From: Diphasiastrum complanatum
Taxonomy: Eukaryota > Streptophyta > Lycopodiopsida > Lycopodiales > Lycopodiaceae
Reading direction: 5' to 3'
Assembly: GCA_029204225.1 (NCBI GenBank)
Contig: CM055104.1
Span: forward strand, 26,885,253 to 26,949,252
Length of the DNA: 64,000 bases
In this document: piece after piece, positions 1 through 10,890 of the stretch
Numbering within the stretch: position 1 is the first letter of the stretch
How the letters are laid out: each line of letters begins with the position of its first letter
The notes under the pieces: model-generated
What the model was told of the DNA's origin: nothing
The model's input: the letters and a program-made list of their open reading frames with translations, nothing else
Database searches by the model: none
Made by a program: the position numbers and the translations under genes

Positions 1-1640
1 CAAAAGTCTCAAGGATCGATCCACCAGGACACCTGCGAACAAGAAGAATCAGCTGAAGCAATGCTACAACCAGGTGATATGATGGAGTAACCCAAAGAGG
101 CTATAGCTACAGTGGATGTTGATATTCACAACCACGAGGCGAATGTCACACCAGTTCCGATGAAAGACAACAAGGACAAATTCATCAATATGACAAAAAA
201 TGACAAAAATAAGGTGATGGATTCCTTGAAGTCAATCAAGATGGACTCAGATACAGTGTCATCTTCTACTCAGATGATAGAGAACCAAAAGATGACCAGT
301 CGGGCTAAGATCAATATGCTGAAGGAGGAATCTCGACGAGCACCAGTTCACGAGATGCCTGAAACCTTCAAGAATTATACCTTGGACGATGTGGTATTAA
401 TGATGCCGCAAGCCCAACGAGAACTTGATCAAAATCAAGCACCAGTGGAACAAGTCTTTGAGAGACCTGCGTGGACACAACCAATGAACCTTGTCGAGCC
501 AGGTAAAGAAGAAAAGCCTAGTTCATGTGGGAGAGTAGTTAACGCCCACACAATTCAAGAGACTACGATCATTGTTGGTGGAGTATAAGGATTGTTTTGC
601 CTGGAGTTACAACGATCTGAAGGGCATTCCACCAACAGTAGTCCAACACACCATACCCTTGGTGGATGGAGCAGTCCCGAAGGTGAGTCGTTACTACCGC
701 TGCAACGCGAACTACACGGAGTTGATCAAACAGGAGTTGCAAAAGTTGTTGGATGCAGATTTCATTTATGAAATCGAACATACGGAATGGGTATCGCTGA
801 TAGTTATAGTACCCAAGAAGAATGGAAAAATGCGAATCTGAAGGTGCTAAATGAAGTCACGAAAAAAGATCATTTTCCTTTACCCTTTACGAACAGTGTC
901 CTCGACAGAGTAGCTGGTGCCGAAGCCTACAGTTTTTTAGACGGCTTCAATGATTACAACCAGGTGAAGATAGCACCCCAAGATCATCATAAGACAACAT
1001 TCACCACAGAATGGGGAACCTATGCCTATAAGGTGATGCCATTCGGACTTTGCAATGCCCCAAGCACTTTCCAGCGTGTCATGCAAACGACGTTCAAAGA
1101 CTACTTGCAGAAATTTCTAGAAATTTTCTTTGACGATCTGTGCATGCATGGACCAAACTTAGAACACTTATCCAATTTGGAAAAGGTGCTACAAAAATGT
1201 CGCAATTTTCAAATCTCCTTGAATCCAAAAAAATGACGATTCTGGGTTACACGTGGCTTGATTCTCGGCCATATATTATCTAGACACGGGATTGCCACAG
1301 ACCTATCAAATATCAAGATCATTGTTGATCTACCACCACCAGGAACGATCCGCGAAGTCTACATCTTCATGGTCATGCTAACTATTATAGGATCTTTATT
1401 CTAGATTTTGCAAAGTTACCGACCAATTTACAAACTCACAACGGAACCACATTGGAACAAGGAAGCCCTAAAGGCTTTCCAAAAGCTTAAAGATGCATTG
1501 GTTTCAGCACCAATCTTACATCTACCCAATTGGTCCATTGAGTTTCATGAGCATATGGACGCATCGAAGTATGTAGTTGGAGCAGAATTAACCCTGCCAG
1601 GACAACATAAAAAGGATTTTCCAAGTCTTGTTTTGAGGAC
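1..1640 (+). pseudogene. Ty3/Gypsy pol fragment (reverse transcriptase to RNase H start)
   Basis: This is the decayed pol of a Gypsy retrotransposon that enters from the left edge. Positions 112-588 read an acidic spacer with no fold I recognise. About 572-841 gives the start of reverse transcriptase (FAWSYNDLKGIPP, VPKKNGKMRI). After a frameshift near 840 the RT continues with YSFLDGFNDYN and MPFGLCNAPSTFQ. FFDDL stands where the catalytic Y(V/L)DD is expected. A TGA at 1234-1236 replaces the Cys of the NPKKC motif, and another stop lies just before 1408. RNase H begins near 1550 (MDASKYVVGAEL) and breaks off near 1640. The first 100 bases encode EAMLQPGD, close to EATLQPGD near 48030, so this belongs to the Gypsy-5 family. 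No LTR is visible. Confidence 0.85.
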
Positions 1641-1679
1641 CAACGCACGTTGTTCAAGTTTAGATAAGGAAGGATCCAT

Positions 1680-2228
1680 CTACCTTGAAGTTAAATACTC
1701 TATGATTTCCTTAGCCCATACGGGTGTAGAGTCAACTTGGAATAGGATGGCATCTGGTAAATCATCGTTGACGCCTTGATCAGGAGTGATAAGGTTAGAG
1801 ATTCGGGATAGATGATCTGCTAAAAAATGTTGAACTCCCTTACGAACCACGATCCTAAACTCAAATTTTCGTAGTGTTAGGATCCATCTAGTAATACGAC
1901 CTGTGGTGCAAGTCTTGTTGATGAGATACAACAGTGCTTGATGATAAGTGAAGAATGCAAAAGCTTTTTTTAGAAGATAATGGCAAAACTTCTGAACTGC
2001 ATATACCATTGCCATGGCTTCATGTTTGGTAGTGGTATAATTGACTTCAGCAGGTATCAATTGTCTATTGAGAAAATGGATTGGGTAGTCCTTTTTGAAT
2101 TCTCCCAATTGGGTGAGCACTGTTCCAATGGCATACTTGGATGCATCGGTATGCACATGGAATTCCTTAGAATAATCAGGAGCCCGGAGGATAGGTGCAT
2201 TGGTAAGGGCTTCTTTGAGTTGACTAAA
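1680..2228 (-). pseudogene. Ty3/Gypsy RNase H fragment
   Basis: Read on the minus strand this gives a Gypsy RNase H: KEALTNAP near 2210, the HTDASKYAIG active-site stretch near 2140, then KHEAMAMVYAVQKF and LADHLSRI. The frame is open from 2156 to 1680. It faces the plus-strand fragment ending near 1640, so two Gypsy pieces meet tail to tail. Its 5' side is cut exactly by the left LTR of Copia-1 at 2229. The matching upstream RT pieces lie beyond Copia-1 at 7252-7609 (inverted) and 8276-8560, so these were once one minus-strand Gypsy element. Confidence 0.8.
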
Positions 2229-3091
2229 TGTTGAAAATTGTCACTTCTCACTTGACATTGGTTCATGTAAATATTGATCAAACATTAGAATATGTTGAAG
2301 ATATGATTTCACACGTGTGGAGCCTGTTCCCACGTGTGAAAGGATGTACTTTTCATGTTTGTATATATCCAAATTGATTTTGTATCATTCTAGTTAGTGT
2401 GAACATGAAATGACTAGTTTTTAGTCAAGTTGACTAATCACCTACAAATTAGCTTTTCTTTGCATGTGCATGAGTAAATGCTCCCACATGGCAAGTGGAT
2501 GTTCACATGTGTGTATAGAGTACTAGAAGATAAGAGTTGACCATTTTTCTTAGATCCTATTTTGTAGGGAATATTCCTATATTCTAGGAGACTAGCTTTT
2601 TGGATTTTAGTCATATTCTAGAAGGTCAACTATTGGATAAGGATCAAGGATGGATAAAATGGATAGATCTGAGTGATGTGCCACTCTTCGCACGTGTGAA
2701 GGACTGCTGGACTGTACCAGACTCATGGATGTACTTGATCCATAAAAGGATCATCATTTTGCTAAGAAGATTGATGAGACTTTTGCACTCTACACTTTTG
2801 TGAGATTTCTAGTCATTTGTCTTGTGATTTTTATGCATGATTGCTATCTAGTATCATTGTACTTGTTGTTTCAGGTGCAGGCCGTACAGTGGACAGTACT
2901 CCACACGTGTGAAGACGCTCTCACTAGAAAAATGATGTGTTGATCCATTGCTCTTGCTTAAATCCAAGTGTAGTGAATCTAGATCAAGATCTAATGTGTA
3001 GAACTTGATAGATTCATTGATTAAGCAACCAATAACTCTCTATGATTGTAAAGTACAATCATTATTGTCCTAAAAATAGTAAAATTTATCA
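2229..3091 (+). repeat. Copia-1 5' LTR (863 bp)
   Basis: The LTR starts TGTTGAAAATTG and ends ATTTATCA. It is repeated at 7057-7251 plus the inverted 7610-8275 (together 861 bp). It contains four CACGTG cores (2312-2317, 2331-2336, 2691-2696, 2904-2909), each in a CACACGTGTG-like palindrome, which is the plant G-box/ABRE core. The 67-codon open frame at 2600-2803 occurs in both LTR copies and is not taken as a gene. Confidence 0.85.
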
Positions 3092-3103
3092 TGGTATCAG
3101 AGG
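3092..3103 (+). other. Copia-1 primer-binding site (tRNA-iMet)
   Basis: TGGTATCAGAGG directly follows the LTR and matches the plant initiator tRNA-Met 3' end at 11 of 12 positions. It fixes the LTR end and the orientation of the element. Confidence 0.85.
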
Positions 3104-3686
3104 TAAGTAAGAGAGTGATCATTGAATCATAAATCTTGTAAAGATCATTGGCAAAATTTGTTTTTTGGCCAATACTAGTGAGGGCGAGTTCTTCTAGAGT
3201 GATAGCTTGTAATCATTTGGATAAAAACAACTTGGAGGCTGTGTATGTACTTTTCACACGTGTGAAACCTTACAGCAACTTTCAATTCAAGTTACTTTGT
3301 GTTTGTTGGTCCCAAAATCACAATACTAGTTCATTTTTGGTGCTTTTTGAAGCATAGTATTGATCTAGATTCATTCTAACTAATGCCTATGACCAAATAG
3401 TGTTTTGGATCATTGAAGAATTTCTTTTTAGAGTCTAAGATCAGATCTTAAGAGGCTGATTTGTTCAGATCCTTAGTTGAAGTGAAATCTCTAAGAAAAG
3501 TGTAAAGCAATTTTTTTGTGAGAGTGAAAGCTAGAAATTTTTGGTAAGATCTTTGAGTATCATTCAAGCTTGTGTGCTAGTTTGATAGAGACAAGCCTAT
3601 AGGCATTCTAGAAATATTTAGGCCTTTTCATAGATCTTTTAAAATTCAAAAATCTTTGTGATTTTTAAAAGATCATTCATTCTAAA
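3104..3686 (+). other. Copia-1 untranslated leader
   Basis: This is a non-coding stretch between the primer-binding site and the gag start. It carries the perfect 14-bp palindrome TTCACACGTGTGAA at 3253-3266, a fifth G-box copy of the kind seen in the LTR. No gene is seen. Confidence 0.6.
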
Positions 3687-6600
3687 ATGTCATCCATGGG
3701 TGGATATTTGATGGAATCAAGTGAGAGACTCACTTCCACAAATTATTCCATTTGGAAAGTGAGAATGGAATCACTCCTAGTGATCCATGATCTATATGAC
3801 ATAGTTCAAGGAGTAGAGGAAGAGCCTCAAACTCCCCAAGAACAAGCCAAATACAAGAAGAGAGCAAGATTAGCTCTACATTGCATAAAGTTAAATGTAT
3901 GCAATGACCTCTTGAAAGAGGTGTCTTCTTGTACCTCATCCAAAGAGGCTTGGGATTCATTAAAGAGCATTTATGAATCCAACAATACTTCAAGAATCCT
4001 CATGCTAAGAAATCAAGTTTTCCAAAGCATGAAAGGAAGTGGAGAGAGTGGACAAGAGTATGTTCTTAGGATCAAATCCCTTAACAAGGAGTTAAGTGCA
4101 ATAGGAGAGAAGATCCAAGATCAAGAACTAGTACAAATAATTTTGAATGGTCTAAGTGACGAGTTTACCAACTTAGTCCAATCATTTGTCATTCAAGACT
4201 CTCTTCCATCCATTGAAAAGTTGCACAATGTTCTTGTGGCCGAGGAGAGTAGGCTTCTACACCTCAAGACAAGAATGGATAGCATGTCACTTAATGGAGG
4301 AGAGGAAAAAGCTAACTTTACATCTAAATGCAAGAAAAAGCAAAATCCATTCAAGAAAAATCAAGGCAAGGAGGCCGAGATGAAGAATGGAGGATCTACC
4401 TCCAAAGGCAAAGTGAAGAACAAGGCAAAACTAAAGTGTTTCTTTTGTGGAAAGAAAGGACACTTTGCCTGAGAATGCTACTTGAAGAAGAATCAACAAG
4501 CCAAAGGAGATCAAGGGAACATTGCTCAAGAGGAAGAATATGAGGATGGATTCAACACATCCTTAATGGTTGCATCTACACCAACTTCAAGTCAAGACAC
4601 ATGGTGGATAGATAGTGGGGCTAGTTCCCACATGTCCTTTAACAAGCATTATTTTTCTACTCTTCTATCTTGTAATGACTCTAAGAAGTCAATATACACT
4701 GCGAGTCGTCAAGCATGCATGATAGATGGAATAGGATCTATACCTCTTTGTTTAGGCACATCTAAAAGGATAGATCTAGATAATGTTTTGTATGTTCCTA
4801 CCATTTCAAGAAACTTGCTTAGTGTAGGACAATTAATGGACAATGGACTAGATGTACATTTCAAGAATGGAGTTTGTTCCATCTTGAAAAATGATAAGTG
4901 CATAGCTAGTGGCATTAAGCAAGGTAGACTTTTCAAGTTGGATGCTAATGTTGCAAGTGAAAGTGTGAACTTGGATTATTTGTGTAATAGACTTCCTAGT
5001 GGTGCTATAGATGGGATCTCACCTTATCAAGCCTTGTTTGATAAGAAACCCAATGTAAAAGATTTTAAGATCTTTGGATGTACTTGTTATGTACGCATTC
5101 CTTTGGAGACTAGAAGGAAAGAAGATGCTACCTCCTTCAAAGGAATCTTTGTTGGCTATGGAGAAAATAGCAAGGGATATAGGATATATGATCCTACATC
5201 CAAGAAAGTAAAGGTAAGCAAGGATGTACTTTTTGATGAGTCACATTTTGCTAAGAGCTTGTCAAATGGATCTAACCCATTGTGCATTGAAGATCTTGAC
5301 AAATCCGAGGAGGATCTTGACAAACCCGAGGAGGATCATGACAAACCCGAGGATGGAGATTTGGATCCGAGTCAAAAGGGGCCAAGAAGATCATCAAGGA
5401 GCAAGGCCGAGCCCTCAAGGCTTACCTATGTGGACAAGGGAAAGCAAAAGGAAGGCTCTACATCTTCTACCTCTTACTCTTTTTTAGCTACATTGATTGA
5501 AGAACCATCATCTTTTGAAGAAGCATGTAAATCTAAAATTTGGAGAGATGCAATGCAAGTAGAGTATGATGCATTAGAAGAGAATCATACTTGGAATCTT
5601 GTAAATCTTCCAAGAGAAAAGAAACCACTTGCATGTAAGTGGATTTATAGAATTAAGTACAATCAAGATGGATCTATTAGTAAATACAAAGCTAGGCTTG
5701 TTGCTAAGGGATTTCTTCAAATAAAAGGATTGGATTATGAAGAAACATTTGCACCTGTAGCTAAGCTTGTAACTATTAGATTAATCATTTGCATTGCTAC
5801 TTTGTTCAAATGGGATCTCTACCAAATGGATGTGACAAATGCCTTCTTGAATGGCTTCTTAGAAGAGGAAATCTACATGATGCAACCCGAGGGCTTCATC
5901 AAGGTTCGTGAGGAGCAAAAGGTGTGCTACTTAAGGAAGTGCCTATATGGCTTGAAGCAAGCACCTAGAGCTTGGTACTCTAGGTTGCATGATTTTCTCT
6001 ATTCTCTTGGCTTTGTACTAAGTGCTTATGAACCTTCTTTATATTTCAAATGTCATGAAGGAAAGATCATCATTTTGGTTCTTTATGTTGATGACATCAT
6101 TATGACAGGAAATGATGATGATGGCATAGGCAAAGTAAAAGTTGACTTATCTAGTGAGTTCAGGATGGTAGATCTAGGCTTCCTAAAGTTTATACTTGGG
6201 ATAGAAGTGTCTAGAAGTAGCAATTGTACTTTCATAAGTCAATCTAAGTATGCTACTTCCATTCTTGAAAGATTTGGTATGAAAGATTGTAAGGGGATTG
6301 ACACCCCTATGGAGCATGTTGTGAAAGCAACTAATGAAGGTGATGAAGCATCCTTTGAGGACATCACTCTCTTTATGAAGTTTATAGGCTCTCTAATCTA
6401 TTTAACTATCACTAGACCTGACTTAAGTTTTTGTGTAAGCAAGTTGAGTCAAAGTATGCAAGCTCCTTTAGTTCATCATTGGAAAAGTGCCAAGAGAGTA
6501 CTTAGATAAGTTTCTAGTACTATATTTTTTGGCATACTTTATGAAGGATCTAACTTGCACTTGAGAGCCTACTCGGATTCAGATTTTGCAGGTGACAAGA

Positions 6601-7043
6601 TGGATAGGAAGTCCATTAGTGCATTTGCAACATTTCTTTGTGGAGGAGTGATATCTTGGCTTTCCAAAAAGCAAGATACAATCTCACTATCTTCTTGTGA
6701 AGCCGAGTACAAGGCATTGACTTCAACAACCAAAGAGCTCCTATGGCTAAGAAGTCTCTTGATGGAAATACATGTGCTAGAGGCCGAGGATATCCCTTAC
6801 ATATTTTGTGACAATCAAGCTTCTCAACAAATTGCTTCAAATCCTATCTTCCATGCTAGAACAAAGCATATTGAGATAGCTCACCACTTTGTGAGGGAGA
6901 AGGTACAATCCAAGGAAGTGCATGTACCATCATCCGAATGCATAGCTGATATCTTAACCAAAGCATTGTCCAAAGATCCATTTTTTAAGTTAAGATATGC
7001 TCTTGGAATTGTAGATAGATGTACACTAGATTTGCCAAGTTAG
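3687..7043 (+). pseudogene. Copia-1 gag-pol, one frame with two stops and integrase core deleted
   Basis: This is a single reading frame of about 1,118 codons, so gag and pol would form one polyprotein. Order: UBN2-type gag (STNYSIWKVRMESLL), a CCHC knuckle (CFFCGKKGHFA-stop-EC), protease (WWIDSGASSHM near 4601-4630), then the GAG-pre-integrase edge (GRLFKLDANV). It jumps near 4970 to the integrase C-terminal part (ISPYQALF, GYRIYDP). RT follows with YVDD at 6084-6095, then RNase H (AYSDSDFAGD, CDNQASQQIA). TGA at 4470-4472 sits in the zinc knuckle where Copia-5 has Ser; TAA at 6507-6509 separates RT from RNase H. The zinc-binding and catalytic core of integrase is missing without a frameshift, so the copy could not integrate alone. 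Confidence 0.9.
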
Positions 7044-7251
7044 AAGTGAGGAGAAGTGTTGAAAATTGTCACTTCTCACTTGACATTGGTTCATGTAAAT
7101 ATTGATCAAACATTAGAATATGTTGAAGATATGATTTCACACATGTGGAGCCTGTTCCCACGTGTGAAAGGATGTACTTTTCATGTTTGTATATATCCAA
7201 ATTGATTTTGTATCATTCTAGTTAGTGTGAACATGAAATGACTAGTTTTTA
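7042..7251 (+). repeat. Copia-1 polypurine tract and first part of the 3' LTR
   Basis: AGAAGTGAGGAGAAG (7042-7056) is the polypurine tract that overlaps the pol stop codon. TGTTGAAAATTG at 7057 starts the LTR, which matches 2229-2422 nearly base for base. It stops at 7251 inside the motif AGTTTTTA, where inverted Gypsy sequence begins. Confidence 0.85.
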
Positions 7252-7609
7252 CTTGGACGATTTAGGTGCACATTCAGAAGAAACACGCCGTCTGTTTGTG
7301 CTCAAAAAAATTTTTATCCAATGGCAACGCTTCGGCATCTCCCTAAAATTCTGAAAAAGGCTAGATCTGGGTAACACATGGTATTGTGTTAGGACATATT
7401 ATTTCTTGAAATGGCATTGCCACTGACCCCGAAAGGATCCTTATCATTCAAAATAAACCAAAACTGCGTACGATACGCAAAGTTTACTCTTTCCTTGGCC
7501 ACGCCAACTACTATTTGTGCTTTATTTTTTATTTCGCTAACAAAGCACGCTTAATCTACAAAGTAATTGTAGTTCCCAAATGGATGGATGAAAAACGCAT
7601 CGTATTTAA
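7252..7609 (+). pseudogene. Inverted Gypsy RT C-terminal fragment
   Basis: Plus-strand reading gives YLDD-like LDDLGAHSEETRRLF, then WQRFGIS, the GHIIS motif, and FLGHANYY of a Gypsy RT connection region, ending with DEKRIVFNDKF in shifting frames with several stops. In the intact Gypsy this belongs between 8276-8560 and 1680-2228 on the minus strand, so its plus orientation shows it was flipped after Copia-1 inserted. Confidence 0.75.
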
Positions 7610-8275
7610 TGACAAATTTTACAGTTTTTAGGACAATAATGATTGTACTTTACAATCATAGAGAGTTATTGGTTGCTTAATCAATGAATCTATCAAGTTC
7701 TACACATTAGATCTTGATCTAGATTCACTAGACTTGGATTTAAGCAAGAGCAATGGATCAACACATCATTTTTTTAGTGAGAGCGGCTTCACACGTGTGG
7801 AGTACTATCCACTATACGACCTGCACCTGAAACAACAAGTACAATGATACTAGATAGCAATCATGCATAAAAATCACAAGACAAATGACTAGAAATCTCA
7901 CAAAAGTGTAGAGTGCAAAAGTCTCATCAATCTTCTTAGCAAAATGATGATCCTTTTATGGATCAAGTACATCCATGAGTCTGGTACAGTCCAGCAGGCC
8001 TTCACACGTGTGAAGAGTGCCACATCACTCAGATCTATCCATTTTATCCATCCTTGATCCTTATCCAATAGTTGACCTTCTAGAATATGACTAAACTCCA
8101 AAAAGCTAGTCTCCTAGAATATAGGAATATTCCCTACAAAATAGGGTCTAAGGAAAATGGTCAACTCTTATCTTCTAGTACTCTATACACACGTGTGAAC
8201 ATCCACTTGCCATGTGGGAGCATTTACTCATGCACATGCAAGGAAAAGCTAATTTGTAGGTGACTAGTCAACTTG
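7610..8275 (-). repeat. Inverted remainder of the Copia-1 3' LTR
   Basis: The reverse complement matches 2425-3091 (ends GTAAAATTTGTCA at 7610; begins CAAGTTGACTA at 8275). Together with 7057-7251 it makes one complete LTR broken by an inversion. Confidence 0.85.
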
Positions 8276-8560
8276 GGCAGTTTTGTATTGATCTTCTTTA
8301 GCAATTTGGATCATATTGTATCAGCTAAAGCCATCTAAGAAGGAGTAAGCCTCGTCTCTTGCTAGATTTTCTAAGATGGATCCTCCGAAAGGTAATGAAA
8401 AATGATCACGTTTGGTGACGGCATTAAGTTTCTTAAAGTCGACATAGATTCGGAGTTTTCCATTTTTCTTGGGAACGATGACAATTGGGGAGACCCACGC
8501 AGTATGCTCGATTCCATCTTGATATGTATCACACCATCAAGATACTATCAGATCAGGCAG
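8276..8560 (-). pseudogene. Ty3/Gypsy RT N-terminal fragment
   Basis: On the minus strand the frame reads IEHTAWVSPIVIVPKKNG, then KLRIYVDFKKLNAVTKRDHF, EAYSFLDGFS, a stop, and YNMIQIAKEDQYKT. These are fingers and palm segments of Gypsy RT. The plus-strand ORF at 8402-8659 is only its shadow. It is broken at 8276 at the inversion breakpoint; about 60 residues up to the catalytic DD motif are absent from the window. Confidence 0.75.
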
Positions 8561-8990
8561 ACAAACAATCTTTCTCTGATAAAACCACAAAAGTCATTAT
8601 TTTCAGAAGATTTGTCTCACACCATCTCAGATAGAATTTGCTTGACCTCTTTTTTATAGTGCACGATTCATTCTTAGCTTCCATAAATTCTGTCTCAGAG
8701 ACAAACTTTCCAAAAATAGAAAAAGTTAGTTTTTTGCATCAAATACTAACTTCCAAAATTTGCAGACAATTTGCTGAAGCTTTCCTACGATTTCCTTGTT
8801 ACCTTCGTGAATTCTGATCAGTCACATTTTTGTACTGTCAGTCATTTTTTTTTATTTTGGGACACAAAAATCACTTACAAAAATTTGTCAGCCCTTAGAA
8901 CACTACCTCAGAATTCGCAACCATCAATACAAAATCATGGACACTGAGGACGATTTGTGATTGGACTTGCAAATTCTTGACCAAAAAAGT
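8561..8990. other. No gene seen
   Basis: AT-rich stretch. The left end may still be decayed Gypsy pol. No clear reading frame, LTR boundary or repeat could be supported. Confidence 0.4.
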
Positions 8991-9000
8991 CTATATATAG
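8991..9000 (+). promoter_or_regulatory. Possible TATA box
   Basis: CTATATATAG lies 96 bases upstream of the ATG at 9096, followed by a pyrimidine-rich stretch (CCTCCACCCTTCTCTCC) typical of plant transcription starts. This is inference from spacing only. Confidence 0.4.
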
Positions 9001-9095
9001 ACCTCCACCCTTCTCTCCACGAATTCATTTTAGATCCTGCTTAAAATTTTTCAAAATTTTCAAACTTGTTAGAGCAATCTAAAATCACTGCTACT

Positions 9096-9386
9096 ATGGC
9101 CTCCCAGGACTCCTCGCTCTCTCTGCATCGCCGTAAACCCCCTAGGCCTTATTCAGGAGACATTTTTATGATTTGTATAAAAAATTATGTCGAGAAGCTG
9201 ATCCTGGCCAAGGATATCCTCACAAACCTTGTCTTTGATCTGACTCACTTCCATGACCAGCAGAGCGAGAGCCTGATCCAAGCGACCTACTCAACCTATT
9301 CGGATGAATTCCGGACCTTGAAGCTTACATCTAAAAGTGGCAGTTACACAATCATCAACCTTTCTCCTGAGCATTGGCTTTCCTAA
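9096..9386 (+). CDS. Hypothetical 96-residue protein
   Basis: The frame opens at the ATG of MASQDSSLSLHRRKPPRPYS and stops at 9386. I do not recognise it. The N-terminus is Ser/Arg/Pro-rich; the middle (YVEKLILAKDILTNLVFDL) is predicted helical. A TATA-like element sits 96 bases upstream. About 280 bases downstream the region is cut by the Gypsy-1 LTR, so the gene could be truncated. It may be the 5' end of an unknown retroelement gag or a host gene remnant; neither can be decided here. The overlapping frames at 9374-9653 on both strands look like chance. Confidence 0.3.
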   Translation: MASQDSSLSLHRRKPPRPYSGDIFMICIKNYVEKLILAKDILTNLVFDLTHFHDQQSESLIQATYSTYSDEFRTLKLTSKSGSYTIINLSPEHWLS

Positions 9387-9668
9387 TCTCGGAGAAACAA
9401 TCCATGGCAAAGGCACGATCACAAAGAATTGCCAAAGCTACCTCTTCCTCTCTCCTTATCTACATTTTCAATAGAAGGGGTTATTGGGATATCTTTCCTC
9501 CTGACTTTCTTTGGGGCCCTCTTGGGGACTGGCTGCTTCCTACTAGGCCTCTTGGTCGGGAGGTCTGTCCTATCTAAGGGATCGGGTCTGGGAGCAGATG
9601 GCTCACCCATATGTAATTTGGAGTACCTATCCCACATCCTATATAGCAATTGAAATTTTTTGGCATTA

Positions 9669-10577
9669 TGTTGCGCCGGCGCCTCAAAGGACGCTGGGAC
9701 TTGAGCGGTTTTCCCAACATGCGCTTAAGTCTAACATTCATCCATCATGCACTTACGTGAAAGCCAACTCAGAAACGTAACAAGCTTAACCATTCAGACT
9801 TAAGAAAACTGGAATCCCAACCAACCCGAAAGCCAACTCAGAATTCATTCCCAAAAGGTAACCAAAGGCAAAGACAAGCCACACATGAAACCCAAGACAT
9901 AGTGGTTGCCAAAATGACCAATTGGCATAGTGGCAAGCCCCATGTCGATGACAGGGACCCTTAGGTGCCAGCAACACAAAAAGGTTATAGTAAGGGTCCT
10001 TCCACTTGGACCAGTCCTGGAGGCGAAACCGAAATGGTAATCATCCCCAAGGATGAACTTTATTAGATTTGGAAGAGGTTACATTCATACATGGACTGAT
10101 CGGTCTCGAGGCCACCAACACGTGCTGGGCATTGTGCCTAGCTTGTGCTAGTAGAGAGAGCTGAGGCCTGGCGACTGGATTCCTGGTGCTGGTTGAGCTG
10201 CCCAAGTTTCTGTCTACAGGACTCCCCCTATAGTTCTGCTGTGATTCGGCGCACCCCCTCTGTTCTGAAACATAGTGCTTTCTGGTAAAGCACGCTTTTT
10301 GGGACTTAGTTTTTATTTTGCTGATTAAGCCTGGCAAAATCAGTCTGGCACCCGGACATGGGTCCCGGGAGCCGTCCCGGTGGTAGAATCAACTTGCTTC
10401 CTTACTAGGCCATGACTCGAGCTCCAGAGCTAGCTCATGACTTGTGACTACTTGACTGGCTCACCACAGGTCGGAGGCTCAGTCCTTGACGTTCTAACTT
10501 GATCTGGGACCTTAGGGAGCGTCACCCCTTAGAGTCTTACAGGGCACGCTGGGTGCACCTGAGTCAGCTTTACAACA
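9669..10577 (-). repeat. Gypsy-1 3' LTR (909 bp) and adjacent polypurine tract
   Basis: In element orientation the LTR begins TGTTGTAAAGCTG and ends GGCGCAACA. The polypurine tract CGAGGGGAGGA (complement of 10578-10588) abuts it. Nearly the same sequence recurs at 16267-17183. ORFs in it (9786-9977, 10041-10337) recur in the other LTR and are not considered genes. Confidence 0.9.
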
Positions 10578-10890
10578 TCCTCCCCTCGTTTGAAAATGCC
10601 GATGTCCTCATCAGGGCCAAACTAGACCTAGGACGTATGGCACGGGCTTAATTCACCGGCCTTAACAACTTTGAATTAAAAAATACATTGGTAGTAGCAG
10701 AGGAAAAGTGTAGATACAATTCACTTACGTGAAACCTATGTAAAACTTCAAGTGATTTATTGACAAACTTAAGAAAGATACATGGAAGTTCCTTGAACTT
10801 CAGAATGGCCATGAATGTTTATGTACGAGGCATGCCGCCAGGTAGTGCTTTGTGTGTCGATCTGGAAAAACGACTATTGCGTTCGTTCTT

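Larger units (their letters stand above)
2229..8275 (+). mobile_element. Copia-1 LTR retrotransposon, 3' LTR rearranged
   Basis: This is a Ty1/Copia element inserted in a minus-strand Gypsy copy. The left LTR runs 2229-3091, followed directly by a tRNA-iMet primer-binding site. The internal region (gag, protease, truncated integrase, RT, RNase H) ends in a polypurine tract at 7042-7056. The right LTR begins normally at 7057 but is cut at 7251; the remaining part lies inverted at 7610-8275 behind an inverted piece of flanking Gypsy DNA. The 5-bp flank is CTAAA at 2224-2228. The matching flank, read in original orientation, is TTAAA (complement of 7605-7609), so the target duplication survives with one change. 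Confidence 0.85.

Noticed and set aside
2600-2803. 67-codon ORF also found at 7898-8101
   Set aside because: The two copies are the same part of the Copia-1 LTR; shared sequence reflects the repeat, not selection on a protein.
3092-3103. Possible tRNA genes at the TGGTATCAGAGC and TGGTGCCGTTGCCGGGG sites
   Set aside because: Only the 3' acceptor complement is present beside LTR ends; these are primer-binding sites, not tRNA genes.
8402-8659. Plus-strand 85-codon ORF
   Set aside because: Shadow of the minus-strand Gypsy RT fragment, which has the recognisable motifs.
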